NCBI RefSeq assembly: GCF_002127535.1
Contig: NZ_MUBJ01000015.1
Location: forward strand, 1 to 52,879
From: Xenorhabdus vietnamensis
GTDB lineage: Bacteria; Pseudomonadota; Gammaproteobacteria; Enterobacterales; Enterobacteriaceae
Direction: 5' to 3'
DNA length: 52,879 bases
How positions within the stretch are numbered: position 1 is the first letter of the stretch; every line of letters begins with the position of its first letter. The notes beneath the pieces were generated by a model, which worked only from the letters and a program-made list of their open reading frames with translations, was not told where the DNA came from and ran no database searches. Shown here one piece after another: positions 29,308 through 39,854 of this stretch. A program made the translations under genes and the position numbers.

Positions 29308-30348
29308 TTAGAGCAATGGCGTTGAAGATGGTAGTACTAAATGCTCTGGTTTTAAATGACCCGATTCTAAATGCACTGATTCTAAATAAGGTACTAACCA
29401 TTCAGGAATACGTTGTTCCAGCCACATTTGTGGTTTTGTCAAAGAACCGCCAACGAAACCAACATGACCGCCATGTTCCGTCATCTGATATTCAATATTG
29501 GGTGGTAAATTGGCTGGTTCAGGGATAACTTCCGGAGCCATGAAAGGATCATCTTTGGCGTGGATAATCAACAGCGGTATTGTGATATTTGGTAAACGAG
29601 GCAGTGCGCTGCACTGACGATAATAATCGGTTGCATCTTTGAAACCGTGGATTTTAGCGGTAATGGCATCATCAAACTCACGCAGTTTTTTCATCGAATT
29701 GAGTTGGCTAAGGCTCAAAGGCAGAGAGTTGGGATAACGCAGCAACTTACGGATGGCATTACTTTTCAGCTTGTTAAGAAAATAATATTGATAAAGCTGA
29801 GAAATTCCCTGTTCTATCCGTTTTGAACAGGCTTCCAGCATAAACGGTGCTGAGACAATAACCGCTGCATCTACTTGGGCGTTCTCCCGCTCTTCTGCCA
29901 GATAACAGGCCAGCATATTGCCGCCAAGAGAATAACCGACAGCAGCGGTGGGAGCTTTGCCATACTTCGTTGTTAACCAGTTGAGAAAATAGCGGGCATC
30001 ACTGGTTTCTCCTGAGTGATAAATGCGTTTTTGGCGGTTAGGCTCGCCACTGCATCCACGAAAATGCATCACGACACCAAGCCAGCCTTTTTTCTGACAG
30101 GCGCTGATCAAACCGTGGGCGTAAGGACTCTTGAATCCACCTTCTAAACCGTGAAAAAGAACCAGTCGTGGTTTGTGGGAGGCCGTTTCAGGATTTTCGC
30201 TCCATGCTAAATCAACAAAATCATCATCGGGTAAATTTAACCGCTGCCAATGAGGTTGCAGTTTGGGACGGCGCCGTAAAATACGGGGCAAAAGAGTTTG
30301 CAGATGGGGATTACTCACCCCACTTAAAGGATAAAATTTATCATTCAT
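29308..30348 (-). CDS. yheT: alpha/beta hydrolase YheT
   Basis: The 346-residue AB-hydrolase (AARSKAE/YheT group) is close to E. coli YheT (340 residues). The oxyanion segment [31 protein letters not shown], nucleophile elbow GYSLGGNML and catalytic [10 protein letters not shown] are present, with an aspartate in HAKDDPF. The esterase substrate is unknown. The C-terminus is longer than in E. coli and repeats every five residues ([15 protein letters not shown]), made by about four 15-bp DNA repeats. It lost its neighbour yheS to the accessory block at 30.4-40.2 kb. Confidence 0.93.
   Translation of the reverse strand: MNDKFYPLSGVSNPHLQTLLPRILRRRPKLQPHWQRLNLPDDDFVDLAWSENPETASHKPRLVLFHGLEGGFKSPYAHGLISACQKKGWLGVVMHFRGCSGEPNRQKRIYHSGETSDARYFLNWLTTKYGKAPTAAVGYSLGGNMLACYLAEERENAQVDAAVIVSAPFMLEACSKRIEQGISQLYQYYFLNKLKSNAIRKLLRYPNSLPLSLSQLNSMKKLREFDDAITAKIHGFKDATDYYRQCSALPRLPNITIPLLIIHAKDDPFMAPEVIPEPANLPPNIEYQMTEHGGHVGFVGGSLTKPQMWLEQRIPEWLVPYLESVHLESGHLKPEHLVLPSSTPLL
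29336..29395. repeat. about four 15-bp tandem repeats at the yheT 3' end
   Basis: Imperfect 15-bp units begin at 29336, 29351, 29366 and 29381 with a TAAAT core. They encode the five-residue repeat at the YheT C-terminus. Confidence 0.8.
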
Positions 30349-30440
30349 AGTGAATTGATTTCATGATTAGCCATATATGGAATGGCATACTGTCATTTTG
30401 CTGGAAGGAAAAGTCAACTTTGTAGGAGAAGAATTTATCC

Positions 30441-31049
30441 ATGACTATAAGCTTTATATTTTCGCTCAGTGTATTTATGTTTATTTCCGCAGTCACGCCC
30501 GGCCCAAATAATTTGTTGCTAACATCATCAGGCGCGAATTTTGGTATCCGTCGTTCCATCCCACTTTGTTTGGGTATTCTTCTGGGAATGCAGACAATTT
30601 TATTGCTGTCTGCGTTTGGTGTTGCTGCGCTGTTACTGGTTTATCCTGCCATACATGCTGGTTTGAAAGTGCTCGGATGCTTGTATTTATTATGGTTGGC
30701 GTGGAAAACAGCCAGTTCACATTATAAGCGATTGGATACAATGAAATCGGCAGGGAGGGAGGCAACCAAAATTTACCAAGGATGGCTATTACAGTTCCTG
30801 AACCCGAAAACGTGGTTGATGGGATTGGGTGCGGTCAGTAGTTATAGTTTGTCCGGGCAGCTATATAACCATTCCATTTTTGCCATTAGTATCGTGATGT
30901 TAATCTCCAATATACTCGCTAGCGCAATCTGGCTTGTTCTCGGCTCACTGATTGGACAGTTATTGAGAAGCCGTCATGCATGGTTCATGTTCAATATTAC
31001 AATGGGTATTCTGACAGCAGCCTGCGTGCCTTTAATCTGGTTTGGCTGA
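30441..31049 (+). CDS. LysE/RhtB-family amino acid exporter
   Basis: The 202-residue membrane protein has the family opening FISAVTPGPNNLLLTSSGANFGIR and about six hydrophobic helices. These proteins export amino acids or their derivatives, such as threonine, homoserine, leucine or cysteine precursors, across the inner membrane. The substrate cannot be assigned. An AGGAG site precedes the ATG. It is divergent from yheT and ends one base before the murP stop codon on the other strand. It is the first gene of the accessory block. Confidence 0.85.
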   Translation: MTISFIFSLSVFMFISAVTPGPNNLLLTSSGANFGIRRSIPLCLGILLGMQTILLLSAFGVAALLLVYPAIHAGLKVLGCLYLLWLAWKTASSHYKRLDTMKSAGREATKIYQGWLLQFLNPKTWLMGLGAVSSYSLSGQLYNHSIFAISIVMLISNILASAIWLVLGSLIGQLLRSRHAWFMFNITMGILTAACVPLIWFG

Positions 31050-31050
31050 A

Positions 31051-32532
31051 TCAGCTTAGATTGATATTTTTGCTCCCGAAGAATAATGTCAACGTGAAGC
31101 CAGCGATATAAGAGATGAGCAGCCCGCAAGCGTATACGGCCATGCCTGTGAAAATGCCACTGTTGGATGTCATCAGTGGCAGGGCAACCAGTCCGGAAGG
31201 GCCGAAAACGCTATTTAACCCAACAGGCCATCCCGACCAGGCAAGCAGGCCGATAAAAAAACCACCTACAGCGCCTCCTAAACAGGCGGTGACAAAAGGT
31301 TTGATGCGTGGCAGTGTTACACCATAAATTAAGGGTTCTCCAATGCCCAGAAATCCCGGAATGATGGCCCCTTTGATTTGGGTACGCAGCGGGGAACCTT
31401 TTTTAGCTTTCACATACAAAGCCAATGCAGAGCCAACCTGACCCGCACCTGCCATCGCGAGAATGGGGAACAGGGAATTGAAGCCTTGTGTATCCATTAA
31501 GGCAAAATAGACGGGAACAAAGCCTTGATGTACACCAAACATCACGGCAATTAAGAACAACCCCGCCAAGATTGCCGTACCGAATGGGTTGCCATTTAAG
31601 TTAATAAACAACCATGACATTGCGGTAAACAGATAACTTCCGACAGGCATAATGATAATAAAGGCAATAGCACCCATGATAAGTAGAGTAATTGCGGAGG
31701 TCAGGATCATATCCAGATCAGAGGGCATAATTCTGCGGACCTGCCTTTCGACCCAAGCGCCGAGAATACACGCTATCAGTACCCCGATAATATTGCCCCG
31801 AGGATCGATAGCGAAGCCAAAGAAATTACTGATGCCAGAATAGAACCCACTGGTGGCTTCGGCGTTATATCCCAATACAAACAGGGATGCGATGATGGCT
31901 CCATTAACTCCTGAACCACCAAATGCCTTTTGTGCATTGTAGCCAATCAAGATGCTCAGGAAGCTGAACATGCCTTTGCTGAAGATTTTCATATAGCCGA
32001 TTATCTCAACCAATACAGCGTTGGAATGAACGGCTTCTTTGATAAAAATCTGTTCCAACAGAGTCGCAAATCCCAATAACAGACCAACAGCGATAAATCC
32101 GGGGATCAGGGGAGTAAAAATAGTGGCGAATTTAGCCAGAAACTTATGGACTGAGCTGGTTTGTTTTTCTTTAAGATGCTGCTTATTGGAAATGGCAATC
32201 TCTTTTAGCTTGTCGGAATGGAGTTCTGTGGTAGGAGATTTTATAGCAGGAGCGTCTGAACTACGGAGATGATGTGATTCACTTAATAGTGTGTTCATCA
32301 TCTCTGCTGCTGTCTGAGCTTTGCCGGGACCAAGAACAATCTGGAGCTGGTCATCACTTTTTATGACACCTAAGACGCCCGCTATTTTCTTTAAGCTGGT
32401 TTTATCAACAAATTCATTATCATATAGGGTCAATCGTAGGCGGGTCATGCAGTTACCACAATGTACTATGTTACTCACCCCACCGATGGCATTGAGTATT
32501 TCGACCAACATTTCCTGATTAATTTTAGCCAT
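31051..32532 (-). CDS. murP: N-acetylmuramic acid-specific PTS EIIBC component MurP
   Basis: The 493-residue permease imports and phosphorylates N-acetylmuramic acid (MurNAc) using phosphate relayed from HPr and an EIIA-glc. The EIIB domain (residues 1-90) has the phospho-cysteine in [12 protein letters not shown] linker is followed by the hydrophobic EIIC domain (about 130-490) with the conserved [10 protein letters not shown]. It has no EIIA domain, as in E. coli MurP. It follows murQ on the same strand after 62 bp, an operon. No murR repressor is beside it. Confidence 0.93.
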   Translation of the reverse strand: MAKINQEMLVEILNAIGGVSNIVHCGNCMTRLRLTLYDNEFVDKTSLKKIAGVLGVIKSDDQLQIVLGPGKAQTAAEMMNTLLSESHHLRSSDAPAIKSPTTELHSDKLKEIAISNKQHLKEKQTSSVHKFLAKFATIFTPLIPGFIAVGLLLGFATLLEQIFIKEAVHSNAVLVEIIGYMKIFSKGMFSFLSILIGYNAQKAFGGSGVNGAIIASLFVLGYNAEATSGFYSGISNFFGFAIDPRGNIIGVLIACILGAWVERQVRRIMPSDLDMILTSAITLLIMGAIAFIIIMPVGSYLFTAMSWLFINLNGNPFGTAILAGLFLIAVMFGVHQGFVPVYFALMDTQGFNSLFPILAMAGAGQVGSALALYVKAKKGSPLRTQIKGAIIPGFLGIGEPLIYGVTLPRIKPFVTACLGGAVGGFFIGLLAWSGWPVGLNSVFGPSGLVALPLMTSNSGIFTGMAVYACGLLISYIAGFTLTLFFGSKNINLS

Positions 32533-32594
32533 TTATAACCCCTTTAAAGAGGCAATGATTATCGGTTTATCAAAATCTACCCTGCATCTAGAAA

Positions 32595-33494
32595 TTAATT
32601 GGGCATAGTTGGCCGGATAAACCCTTGGTGTTTTGCCAATAAAGCTTTGGCTTCTGCGGCACTGATACCCGATAAAATCATTACAATTGCGGTCTTGCTG
32701 TGACCACCACAGGCACTGAGGGCTTGCTCTGCTGTTTCCTTGTTGCACTCAGTGGCGGCCATGACAATATTTTTCTGGCGTTCAATCAATTTGGCATTGG
32801 TGGCTTCCACATCTACCATCAAATTGCCATACACTTTTCCCGTGCGGATCATAGCACCTGTCGTGATCATATTCAGTATCAGTTTTTGTGCTGTTCCTGC
32901 TTTCATGCGGGAAGAGCCAGTCACCACTTCAGGACCGACTATGGGGGTAATGGCGATATCTGCCAACTGTGTCATCGGGCTGTCCGGGTTGCAGCTGATA
33001 CAGGCGACGGTAGCGCCAACTGATTTGCCATATTCCATTGCACCCAATACATAAGGTGTCCGGCCACTGGCGGCGATCCCTACCAGTATATCTCTTTGAT
33101 TAAAGCGTAGTTCCTTCAGGTCACTTGCGCCTAATTGCCAGTTATCTTCTGCATTTTCGACAGCTTTCAGAATGGCCTGGTGCCCACCAGCAATTAAGCC
33201 GATGACTTGTTCTGGTTTTGTGCCGTAAGTCGGTGGACATTCACTGGCATCCAAAATTCCCAAGCGCCCGGATGTTCCGGCTCCAATGTAGATTAAACGC
33301 CCATCTTGGAGAAATGCTTCGGCAACTTTATCAACCAAATCGGCAACTTGAGGCAGGTTTTTTTCGACAGCGATAGCCACTTTTTTATCTTCATCATTGA
33401 TAACACGTAACATATCGAGAGTGGATAACGTATCGATATGAGTACTGGAGGGGTTGCGGCTCTCAGTTACCATATTACTTAGGTCGATTTTCAT
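32595..33494 (-). CDS. murQ: N-acetylmuramic acid 6-phosphate etherase MurQ
   Basis: The 299-residue SIS-domain lyase cleaves the lactyl ether of MurNAc 6-phosphate to give GlcNAc 6-phosphate and D-lactate, used in cell-wall recycling and MurNAc catabolism. The SIS fold segments [21 protein letters not shown] and [14 protein letters not shown], and [16 protein letters not shown], match the family. The EIIBC gene murP follows. In E. coli the divergent murR repressor controls murQP; it is missing here, so control by an unlinked regulator or CRP is inferred. Confidence 0.95.
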   Translation of the reverse strand: MKIDLSNMVTESRNPSSTHIDTLSTLDMLRVINDEDKKVAIAVEKNLPQVADLVDKVAEAFLQDGRLIYIGAGTSGRLGILDASECPPTYGTKPEQVIGLIAGGHQAILKAVENAEDNWQLGASDLKELRFNQRDILVGIAASGRTPYVLGAMEYGKSVGATVACISCNPDSPMTQLADIAITPIVGPEVVTGSSRMKAGTAQKLILNMITTGAMIRTGKVYGNLMVDVEATNAKLIERQKNIVMAATECNKETAEQALSACGGHSKTAIVMILSGISAAEAKALLAKHQGFIRPTMPN

Positions 33495-33879
33495 TATTTT
33501 TCCCTGCTATGTGGTCAGAATAGATTTGTGACCAGAATAGATTTATCGGTAACTGGTTATCGTACAGATTATTGGTTTTATACCCAATATATTTCTAGTC
33601 GTATCCAGAAGCCAGTAGAAACCCTCCTTATTATTTATATAAGTTTAAATTATTTATATGAGTGTAAATTATATGAATATAAGAGAATGAGTCTAAATTT
33701 TCGTTCCGGTAAACGGATTTATATGCAATATGCGATAACCATTTATTATCAGGCGATAATAATATTTCATTAAGCACTTTGTCTAAAAGTTTCCTAATGT
33801 ATTTTAAGTGCGTGTAAGTGTTATTTTTTTCTCTAAATTTGGACATCAATGCTTAATTGCTGGAAAAGAACCATATTTT
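33495..33879. other. murQ-invasin divergent intergenic region
   Basis: No gene is supported. It is AT-rich, with period-18-like TTTATATGAGTGTAAATTATATGAATATAAG repetition around 33640-33690, and holds the divergent promoters of murQ and the invasin gene, which I cannot place exactly. Confidence 0.5.
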
Positions 33880-36800
33880 ATGAGGTACTTATATATGGAC
33901 TCGTATATTAGTAAAAAGTTCGTTAGATTTTTAGTTTTTATATATTCGGTATTTATTTTTCCATTGACATCATTGAGTGCATTCGCTGTGGATGGAAAAA
34001 AATATGAACATCAATCGCAAAAAAAATTCTTAGAGAATAAGGAGAGTAGTGAAGATAACCTCAGTGATAAGGAAAATGAGAAGGCTGGTTTGATTGCACA
34101 AAATATTCAAACCGTCAGCAATGTATTGTCATCATCACCGTCTCAGCTTGCTGAACAAGCTAAATCTTATGCACTGGGGAAAATAAATAGCACGGTAAAC
34201 GGTGAAGCACAAAAGTGGCTATCGCAGTTTGGGACAGCCAAAATTAATTTTTCTATGGATAGAAAAGGGAAATTGGATAACGGATCTTTGGACTTACTGT
34301 TACCACTTTACGATAACAAATCCGATTGGCTATTTTTCTCACAGTTGGGTTATCGCAATAAAGATAGCCGACATACTCTTAACTTAGGGTTTGGTGGGCG
34401 TTATTTTACACCAAGCTGGATGTATGGATTAAATTCTTTCTATGACTTTGATGTCACGGGCAATAATAAACGTATTGGTTTAGGGGGAGAGGCATGGACT
34501 GATTATGCCAAGTTCTCTGCCAATACTTATTGGCGTGTGAGTGACTGGCATGATTCACCGCATGAAAAAGGGTGGGAAGAACGTCCTGCCAACGGCTTTG
34601 ATATCATTGGTGAATTCTTCCTGCCTGCTTATCCGAATATTGGCGGTAAGTTAGCCTATGAACAGTATTTTGGTGATAAAGTCGCTTTATTCGATCGTGA
34701 TACCAAGCAGAAAGACCCGAGTCTGGCTCGATTTGGAGTGAACTATACACCTGTTCCACTGGTGACCATGGGGGTCGATTATAAACTCGGCAGCGGTGGG
34801 CACAGTGAAACGCTGTTCCAAACCAATTTTAATTACAGATTCGGCGTACCGTTTGAAGCTCAGCTAGCACCGGATAGCGTTGCATCTATGCGTACATTGG
34901 CAGGCAGCCGCCACGATTTGGTGGAAAGAAATAACCAGATTGTTCTTGATTACCGTAAGAAAGGTGAAAAAGAAGTATTGCTGAATATTCAGCAACAGAA
35001 TATTACAGGATATAGCTATCAACGATGGGATCCGATACATGCCACTGTCACACCTAAGGATGCGAAACTGCTATGGCAGATAAATGATTCATTCAGTAAG
35101 AACAACGGAGAGATTACTGACGGCGTGAATCCTATCAGGTTGACACTACCAAAATATGACACTGACCCTAAAGCTAATAATACGTATAAGCTCAGTTTTA
35201 CGGCGCAAGACAGCAATGGCAACGAATCAAAACCCAGTAGTATAACCGTCACAGTTGAGCCTTTTGTTTTAAAAGGAGATGTGACGAAAACACAAGTTAA
35301 GACCAACGAACCTGGTGAAGTGGCCTACAAATTTCTGGCGACCATCACTCACGGTACAAAAGATAATGATGCCCTTGCTAACCTGAAAGTTAATAATTTG
35401 CAGTGGTCAGTAGATGACGTTAACTCTAAAGAAGTGAAATGGACGAAGGGAAGTGACACAACGAATGGTTTGGGGCAGTTAGAGGCAACGCTAAGCAGTA
35501 CAAAACCGCTTAAGGACGTGAAGGTTTACTTGGCAATGGACGGAATGCGTCAAAAAGAAATAGCCAATAATCTCGATTTCTCTAAGGAAGTTGAATCTGA
35601 ATACAAAGTTGAGGTTAACACTGCAGACTCTAGCCCAATGGAGGTTGGTAAAGGCAATGGTTACACTTTCACCGCTACTATACGTGACGCAGCTAATAAC
35701 CTTCTGAAAGAGAAAGATGTGAAAGTTAAGTGGAGCGTTAAGAATGGCCTTCCGCATGGTGTGAGCTGGAAAAAGGTGAAAGAAACTGATAAAACGGATG
35801 CGAATGGTCAAATATCAGCGACTCTAGTCAGTGAGGAAGCTGCACAAGGTATCATTGTTGAAGTGACAATAGATGGTGCTAAAACAGCATCTACAGCTGA
35901 TCCTGTAGACTTCGTTAAGGACAAGGCTAAAGATATTACTTGGAATATACCACCTGAAGGTAAAGTATATTCAGCTGTGTACAATCAAGAGCAAAAAATT
36001 ATCGTTACCATCCCAAATAGTAGTAATGTTGATTTTCAGCAAGGTCACAATCATAAATTCACCAATGCGGAACAGTACCCTGGTCTTAAGTTGGATTCAG
36101 GGAGTCCAGAGACTGTTGGTCTTGGGAAACAAATAACATTCACCATTACAAGTACCCAAATAACCGAAAAGGAAGCGATAGAGCTTACTCTCACAGAGAC
36201 GGGTGGTAATAAAGTAACCATTAAGTCACCTCCGATATCTTTTAAAGCAGGGCTTAATGATCTTAAAATTTTCTCGTTTAAAGTTGACAATCCAGGTCAT
36301 CAACCAAACCGGGAGTACATAGCGAATGGGCAAGATAAGGTTAGGTTAAAGATAGAAATTCGGAAGGGGGAAGATAACAGTACCGCAAGGAATATCAGCA
36401 TTGATCCTAGTCAAATTCAGTGGATAGCTAATTTTGACAAGAGTCTTAAAGATAAATTTAATTTTACACTTGAATCGCCAACAACAAATGGCGTGGGGCT
36501 TCTGTATGCTGATCTGGTAACTAAGGCAGCTATTGAAAATGGCGTTAGAGTGAGTGTGAAAATCCCTACTAGTAGTTCAGAAGGCGGGAAGGAAGTCACA
36601 TTGGATGATAATCAGAGAATAAACTTTGAGCCAGTCCCGAAACTCGCGATGTTTAGAGTGTTTAATAAAGATGCTCCTGATATTTATCAGGATTTTGATA
36701 TCAATAGTAATGGACCTAGCAACGTATTTAACTCGCTACAAGCACGTTTACTCAAGGAGAATGGGGAGCGTCTACCAGATGCTGGTGAGAACTTTAAAGT

Positions 36801-37329
36801 TACCTATAGTGGCGATGTTGGTACTATAGTCGATAGCAGCAAGCTCATAAACAGTGAGAGTGGCTTAATTTCTTTCGATATGACTCCGTCAACAAGAGGA
36901 ACCAGAAGTGCACTGACCGAGCAGACGTTTAAGGCAAGGATAGTGAATAAGAGTACTCGTGAGGTGACCGCGTATGAATATCATTGGAAACCTATTCGCT
37001 GGTTCCTGATGATGGGAGTGAATAAGGAGGCAAAGAAACAGCAGAAAGATGCTTATTGCCAGAGTTCAAATTATCTTAAGGATGTAAAAAATATTCATGT
37101 ATGGAACTATGATAAGAGAGGAGATAGGGACACATTAGTAAATGAATTCGAGAATTTGCCGAAGTGGGGATTCTTTAAGGTTCCAGTAGCAGGGAACACC
37201 CCATCTGATAAATCCATTATGAATGTCTTGAACATAGATACTGATAAATTTGAAGCACTCAATATTTCAACCCTTCAGACTCAAGACACTAATGATTCTA
37301 CTCCAGTCTTTTGTTTATTCCGTGATTAA
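33880..37329 (+). CDS. invasin/intimin-like inverse autotransporter adhesin
   Basis: About 1149 residues. A signal peptide (ending LTSLSAFA) leads to the type Ve inverse-autotransporter beta barrel, about residues 70-390, with GTAKINFSMDRKG, LLPLYDN, LNLGFGGRYF, GWEERPANGFDI and YFGDKVALF segments as in intimin and invasin. A D0-like and then several Ig-like (Big-1 type) repeats, about residues 400-1030, extend from the cell, with the recurring end pattern TNGLGQLEATLSS. The last 110 residues end with two cysteines (DAYCQ and VFCLF), the layout of the disulfide-locked C-type-lectin-like tip. It is likely an outer-membrane adhesin or invasin for host contact. No LysM domain is seen. The start may instead be the ATG at 33895, which has GAGG 9 bp ahead. 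Confidence 0.9.
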   Translation: MRYLYMDSYISKKFVRFLVFIYSVFIFPLTSLSAFAVDGKKYEHQSQKKFLENKESSEDNLSDKENEKAGLIAQNIQTVSNVLSSSPSQLAEQAKSYALGKINSTVNGEAQKWLSQFGTAKINFSMDRKGKLDNGSLDLLLPLYDNKSDWLFFSQLGYRNKDSRHTLNLGFGGRYFTPSWMYGLNSFYDFDVTGNNKRIGLGGEAWTDYAKFSANTYWRVSDWHDSPHEKGWEERPANGFDIIGEFFLPAYPNIGGKLAYEQYFGDKVALFDRDTKQKDPSLARFGVNYTPVPLVTMGVDYKLGSGGHSETLFQTNFNYRFGVPFEAQLAPDSVASMRTLAGSRHDLVERNNQIVLDYRKKGEKEVLLNIQQQNITGYSYQRWDPIHATVTPKDAKLLWQINDSFSKNNGEITDGVNPIRLTLPKYDTDPKANNTYKLSFTAQDSNGNESKPSSITVTVEPFVLKGDVTKTQVKTNEPGEVAYKFLATITHGTKDNDALANLKVNNLQWSVDDVNSKEVKWTKGSDTTNGLGQLEATLSSTKPLKDVKVYLAMDGMRQKEIANNLDFSKEVESEYKVEVNTADSSPMEVGKGNGYTFTATIRDAANNLLKEKDVKVKWSVKNGLPHGVSWKKVKETDKTDANGQISATLVSEEAAQGIIVEVTIDGAKTASTADPVDFVKDKAKDITWNIPPEGKVYSAVYNQEQKIIVTIPNSSNVDFQQGHNHKFTNAEQYPGLKLDSGSPETVGLGKQITFTITSTQITEKEAIELTLTETGGNKVTIKSPPISFKAGLNDLKIFSFKVDNPGHQPNREYIANGQDKVRLKIEIRKGEDNSTARNISIDPSQIQWIANFDKSLKDKFNFTLESPTTNGVGLLYADLVTKAAIENGVRVSVKIPTSSSEGGKEVTLDDNQRINFEPVPKLAMFRVFNKDAPDIYQDFDINSNGPSNVFNSLQARLLKENGERLPDAGENFKVTYSGDVGTIVDSSKLINSESGLISFDMTPSTRGTRSALTEQTFKARIVNKSTREVTAYEYHWKPIRWFLMMGVNKEAKKQQKDAYCQSSNYLKDVKNIHVWNYDKRGDRDTLVNEFENLPKWGFFKVPVAGNTPSDKSIMNVLNIDTDKFEALNISTLQTQDTNDSTPVFCLFRD

Positions 37330-37349
37330 GTAATAAATTTATAGTGATA

Positions 37350-37381
37350 AAAACACAGGCTCAATATTGAGCCTGTGTTTT
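37350..37381 (+). terminator. rho-independent terminator after the invasin gene
   Basis: A 32-bp perfect palindrome (AAAACACAGGCTCAAT and its complement), beginning 20 bp after the stop codon and ending in four Ts, forms a strong hairpin. Confidence 0.85.
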
Positions 37382-37539
37382 CTGATAAGTAAATAAGTGG
37401 TTACTTAATTTTATTTTCTTGTAATGATTAAATCAAAGATTCCTAGGGTTACGCCAATGAAGCAATGATTTGAGAGAAGGGAAATACATAGAGCAGGATG
37501 AGGTTTAGATATAATTTATCTAATTCATGTGAGAGGGTT

Positions 37540-37787
37540 TAAATTTTAAGGTTCTTGTATATTATTTCATATATCAATATGTGATTACACTTTTTAGTTA
37601 TATTGGTCATGATGTTGTTTTTACCGTCTTCATTAATAATGATACAATCGGAAGAGTTTATTTAAACGGTTTTAGACACTAGTAACAATAAAAAATATAA
37701 TATACGAAAATATCACTATTTGGAAGCTGGTGCTACACATGCTATTGCAGAAAATACCCAGGCAGTAGGGGGAGGCGTTGTCAGCTA
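37540..37787 (+). pseudogene. decayed gene remnant, unidentified
   Basis: One frame encodes a protein-like strand ITLFSYIGHDVVFTVF, followed by INNDTIGRVYLNG; it stops at the TAG 37679-37681. A second frame then continues with KYHYLEAGATHAIAEN and ends at TAA at about 37785. The two pieces read as one beta-rich protein interrupted by a frameshift. I do not recognise it. Confidence 0.4.
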
Positions 37788-38830
37788 AAATGGCCTCTTT
37801 ATTAATCTACCCCATTCATTGAAGTTCAATAATTATCTCTGTGATTCCAAATCTATCAAGTAGATATCATTTAGATAACTACTTATGATTTCATCACTTT
37901 TTGTGATTAAGTATGTTAACAACCCACTACTTTCAGCACATAAATTTCAACATAATTGTTACATAAAATCTCATGCTAATACAGAATATTCCGATATAAA
38001 AAAGCTTAATAATTTGGAATAATATTAGATGGATTTTTATCAGTGACAACACACTAAAAACCTTCCATTACGCGTACTATTATTTATCAATACTATATTT
38101 TTGAGTGAGTTTTATACTCGTTTTATGATGATGAATATTATTATTACTGAATTTAATGCTGTATTTTAAATTGAAGTTGGTTCTTATTAACACGTAATAA
38201 GAGTAAATTTTGAAAAAGCCATAAAAGTAAATCGTTAGCTAAGGAAAAATAATAGAATGGATATAAATTATCTGCTGTTTATTTCACTATGCGAGTAAGT
38301 CAGCTATATATGCTTTTCTTTGTGTCTAAGAATTAAATTATTCACACAATAGTTTCTTAGTATGATATTTTAACTTTCATGGTTTTTTGGTATTTCCATA
38401 GATGGGTTACCAATAAATGAAAGTTATCAATTGATAACTTGTTGTTCATTATTTTCTTGGTGGTAGCCTTAATTTTAGGGCATATAACATAGCCAACAGT
38501 GGGTTTATTTGTATGCTGTATATCTGTTCGCTCTCAAATTTTAGTATAGCAAGTAAAGCCAAAATTTGAAAAATGAAGGGAGATTAGTATACCTGATAGA
38601 TTTTAAGTTATATTGTGTCAGCAATTGAATTAATCCTAACGATATGATTTGGATGAATGATCGCAGCCAACAAAGAAATAACTTGAAAGAAGCAGGATAT
38701 AAATGTGAATAACAAGAGGTTATTTTAATCTGTATTATAAAATGTAAACTTCGTGTTAGTTGCAAGTGATATTATTTCTTTACGTAATTAACGCGTGATA
38801 ATAATAAATCTTTTGCTTATTGTACCCTTA

Positions 38831-38860
38831 TTAACTAACATTTTGTTAGTTAACATTTTG
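38831..38860. repeat. 15-bp tandem duplication upstream of a LysR gene
   Basis: Two adjacent copies of about 15 bp (38831-38845 and 38846-38860) share most positions and together contain the inverted repeat AACTAACA/TGTTAGTT. Confidence 0.7.
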
Positions 38861-38963
38861 ACAGTTGACCAGATAAAACCTTTGGCAAAACGTTAAGTTA
38901 AAATGCTATCACCATGAATCTGTAATGTTTTGTAGTTATTTAACAATCATTGGGCGAAAGAAC

Positions 38964-39854
38964 ATGGATATACGCAATCTTGAAGCTTTTATCGTTTTGG
39001 CTGAGACTCTTAATTATCATAAGGCTTCAGAGAGGCTTTATCTTTCTCAGCCTGCCTTGACGAAGAAAATACACGGGTTGGAAGATATTCTTGGTGCTTC
39101 ATTATTTACAAGGGGGCCAAATGGAACAAGATTGACTGATTTTGGGTATAAGACACTGGAAAATGCCAGGAAGTTCTTAACTCACTATGAACGTTTTAAA
39201 AGTCAGGTTCATTTTGATTCAAAAGAAGATATGGTCAGGCATTTATATATTGGCTCATGTTTCCCTATTCATAACTATTCTCAAATAGAGAAACAAATTG
39301 CGGGGAATAAAGGGAATGTTGTACTGGCGTTGGTGACCGGTTTGTCAGTTGAGCAGCAAATAAATTTATTGAATGCAGGGATGTTGCATGTTGCTGTGAT
39401 GCCTATGGCATCTATTGCGCAGTTAGAGCCTAAAAAGACGTTTACAGAAAGGTTAGTTTTTATCTTTAGAAAAAAGAGTAACTTGATATCTAAGTTCAGG
39501 ATAGCTTTAAGTAAATATGGCAATGGGCTTGTTCCGTCAAATTCATCAGAAAAAAATGAGGTAATTGAGTTAACGGATTGTCTTAATGTTTTTCCTATTT
39601 ATACCGGTGACAATATGCATTTGTTATTAAAAACAAATGATATCATGTTGATAATTGAGATGGTAACAAAGAATAATTCGTATACGTGTGTTCCTGAACG
39701 AATTATTAGTTCGATTCCTGAGTATTATATGAATTTGCTGGAAATTGTTGAAACAGATAAAAAGATTGATCTCGGTGTGGTTTGGGGAAAATCAATAGAT
39801 GATCACCTGCTTGACGATGCAGAAAGTTTTTCTACATTGGTTGCTAGTGTATAA
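38964..39854 (+). CDS. LysR-family transcriptional regulator
   Basis: The 296-residue protein has a LysR N-terminal winged helix-turn-helix (residues 1-65: NLEAFIVLAETLNYHKASER, SQPALTKKIHGLEDILGASLF) and a periplasmic-binding-like effector domain. The start at MDIRNLE is standard for the family; 13 codons upstream are not. Targets are unknown. It stands alone at the end of the accessory block, 1.6 kb from the invasin gene, and may control itself or the invasin, which is inference only. The second half is unusually divergent from familiar LysR proteins. Confidence 0.85.
   Translation: MDIRNLEAFIVLAETLNYHKASERLYLSQPALTKKIHGLEDILGASLFTRGPNGTRLTDFGYKTLENARKFLTHYERFKSQVHFDSKEDMVRHLYIGSCFPIHNYSQIEKQIAGNKGNVVLALVTGLSVEQQINLLNAGMLHVAVMPMASIAQLEPKKTFTERLVFIFRKKSNLISKFRIALSKYGNGLVPSNSSEKNEVIELTDCLNVFPIYTGDNMHLLLKTNDIMLIIEMVTKNNSYTCVPERIISSIPEYYMNLLEIVETDKKIDLGVVWGKSIDDHLLDDAESFSTLVASV

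Larger units (their letters stand above)
37382..38963. other. AT-rich intergenic region between invasin and LysR genes
   Basis: About 1.6 kb without an intact gene. It contains the decayed remnant at about 37540-37787. A 15-bp tandem duplication at 38831-38860, which also forms an AACTAACA/TGTTAGTT hairpin, lies 100 bp before the LysR start and is a candidate regulator-binding site. Elsewhere only AT-rich non-coding sequence is seen. Confidence 0.6.

Noticed and set aside
38541..38765. 74-residue minus-strand frame in the AT-rich gap
   Set aside because: No start signal, no domain and random-looking composition.
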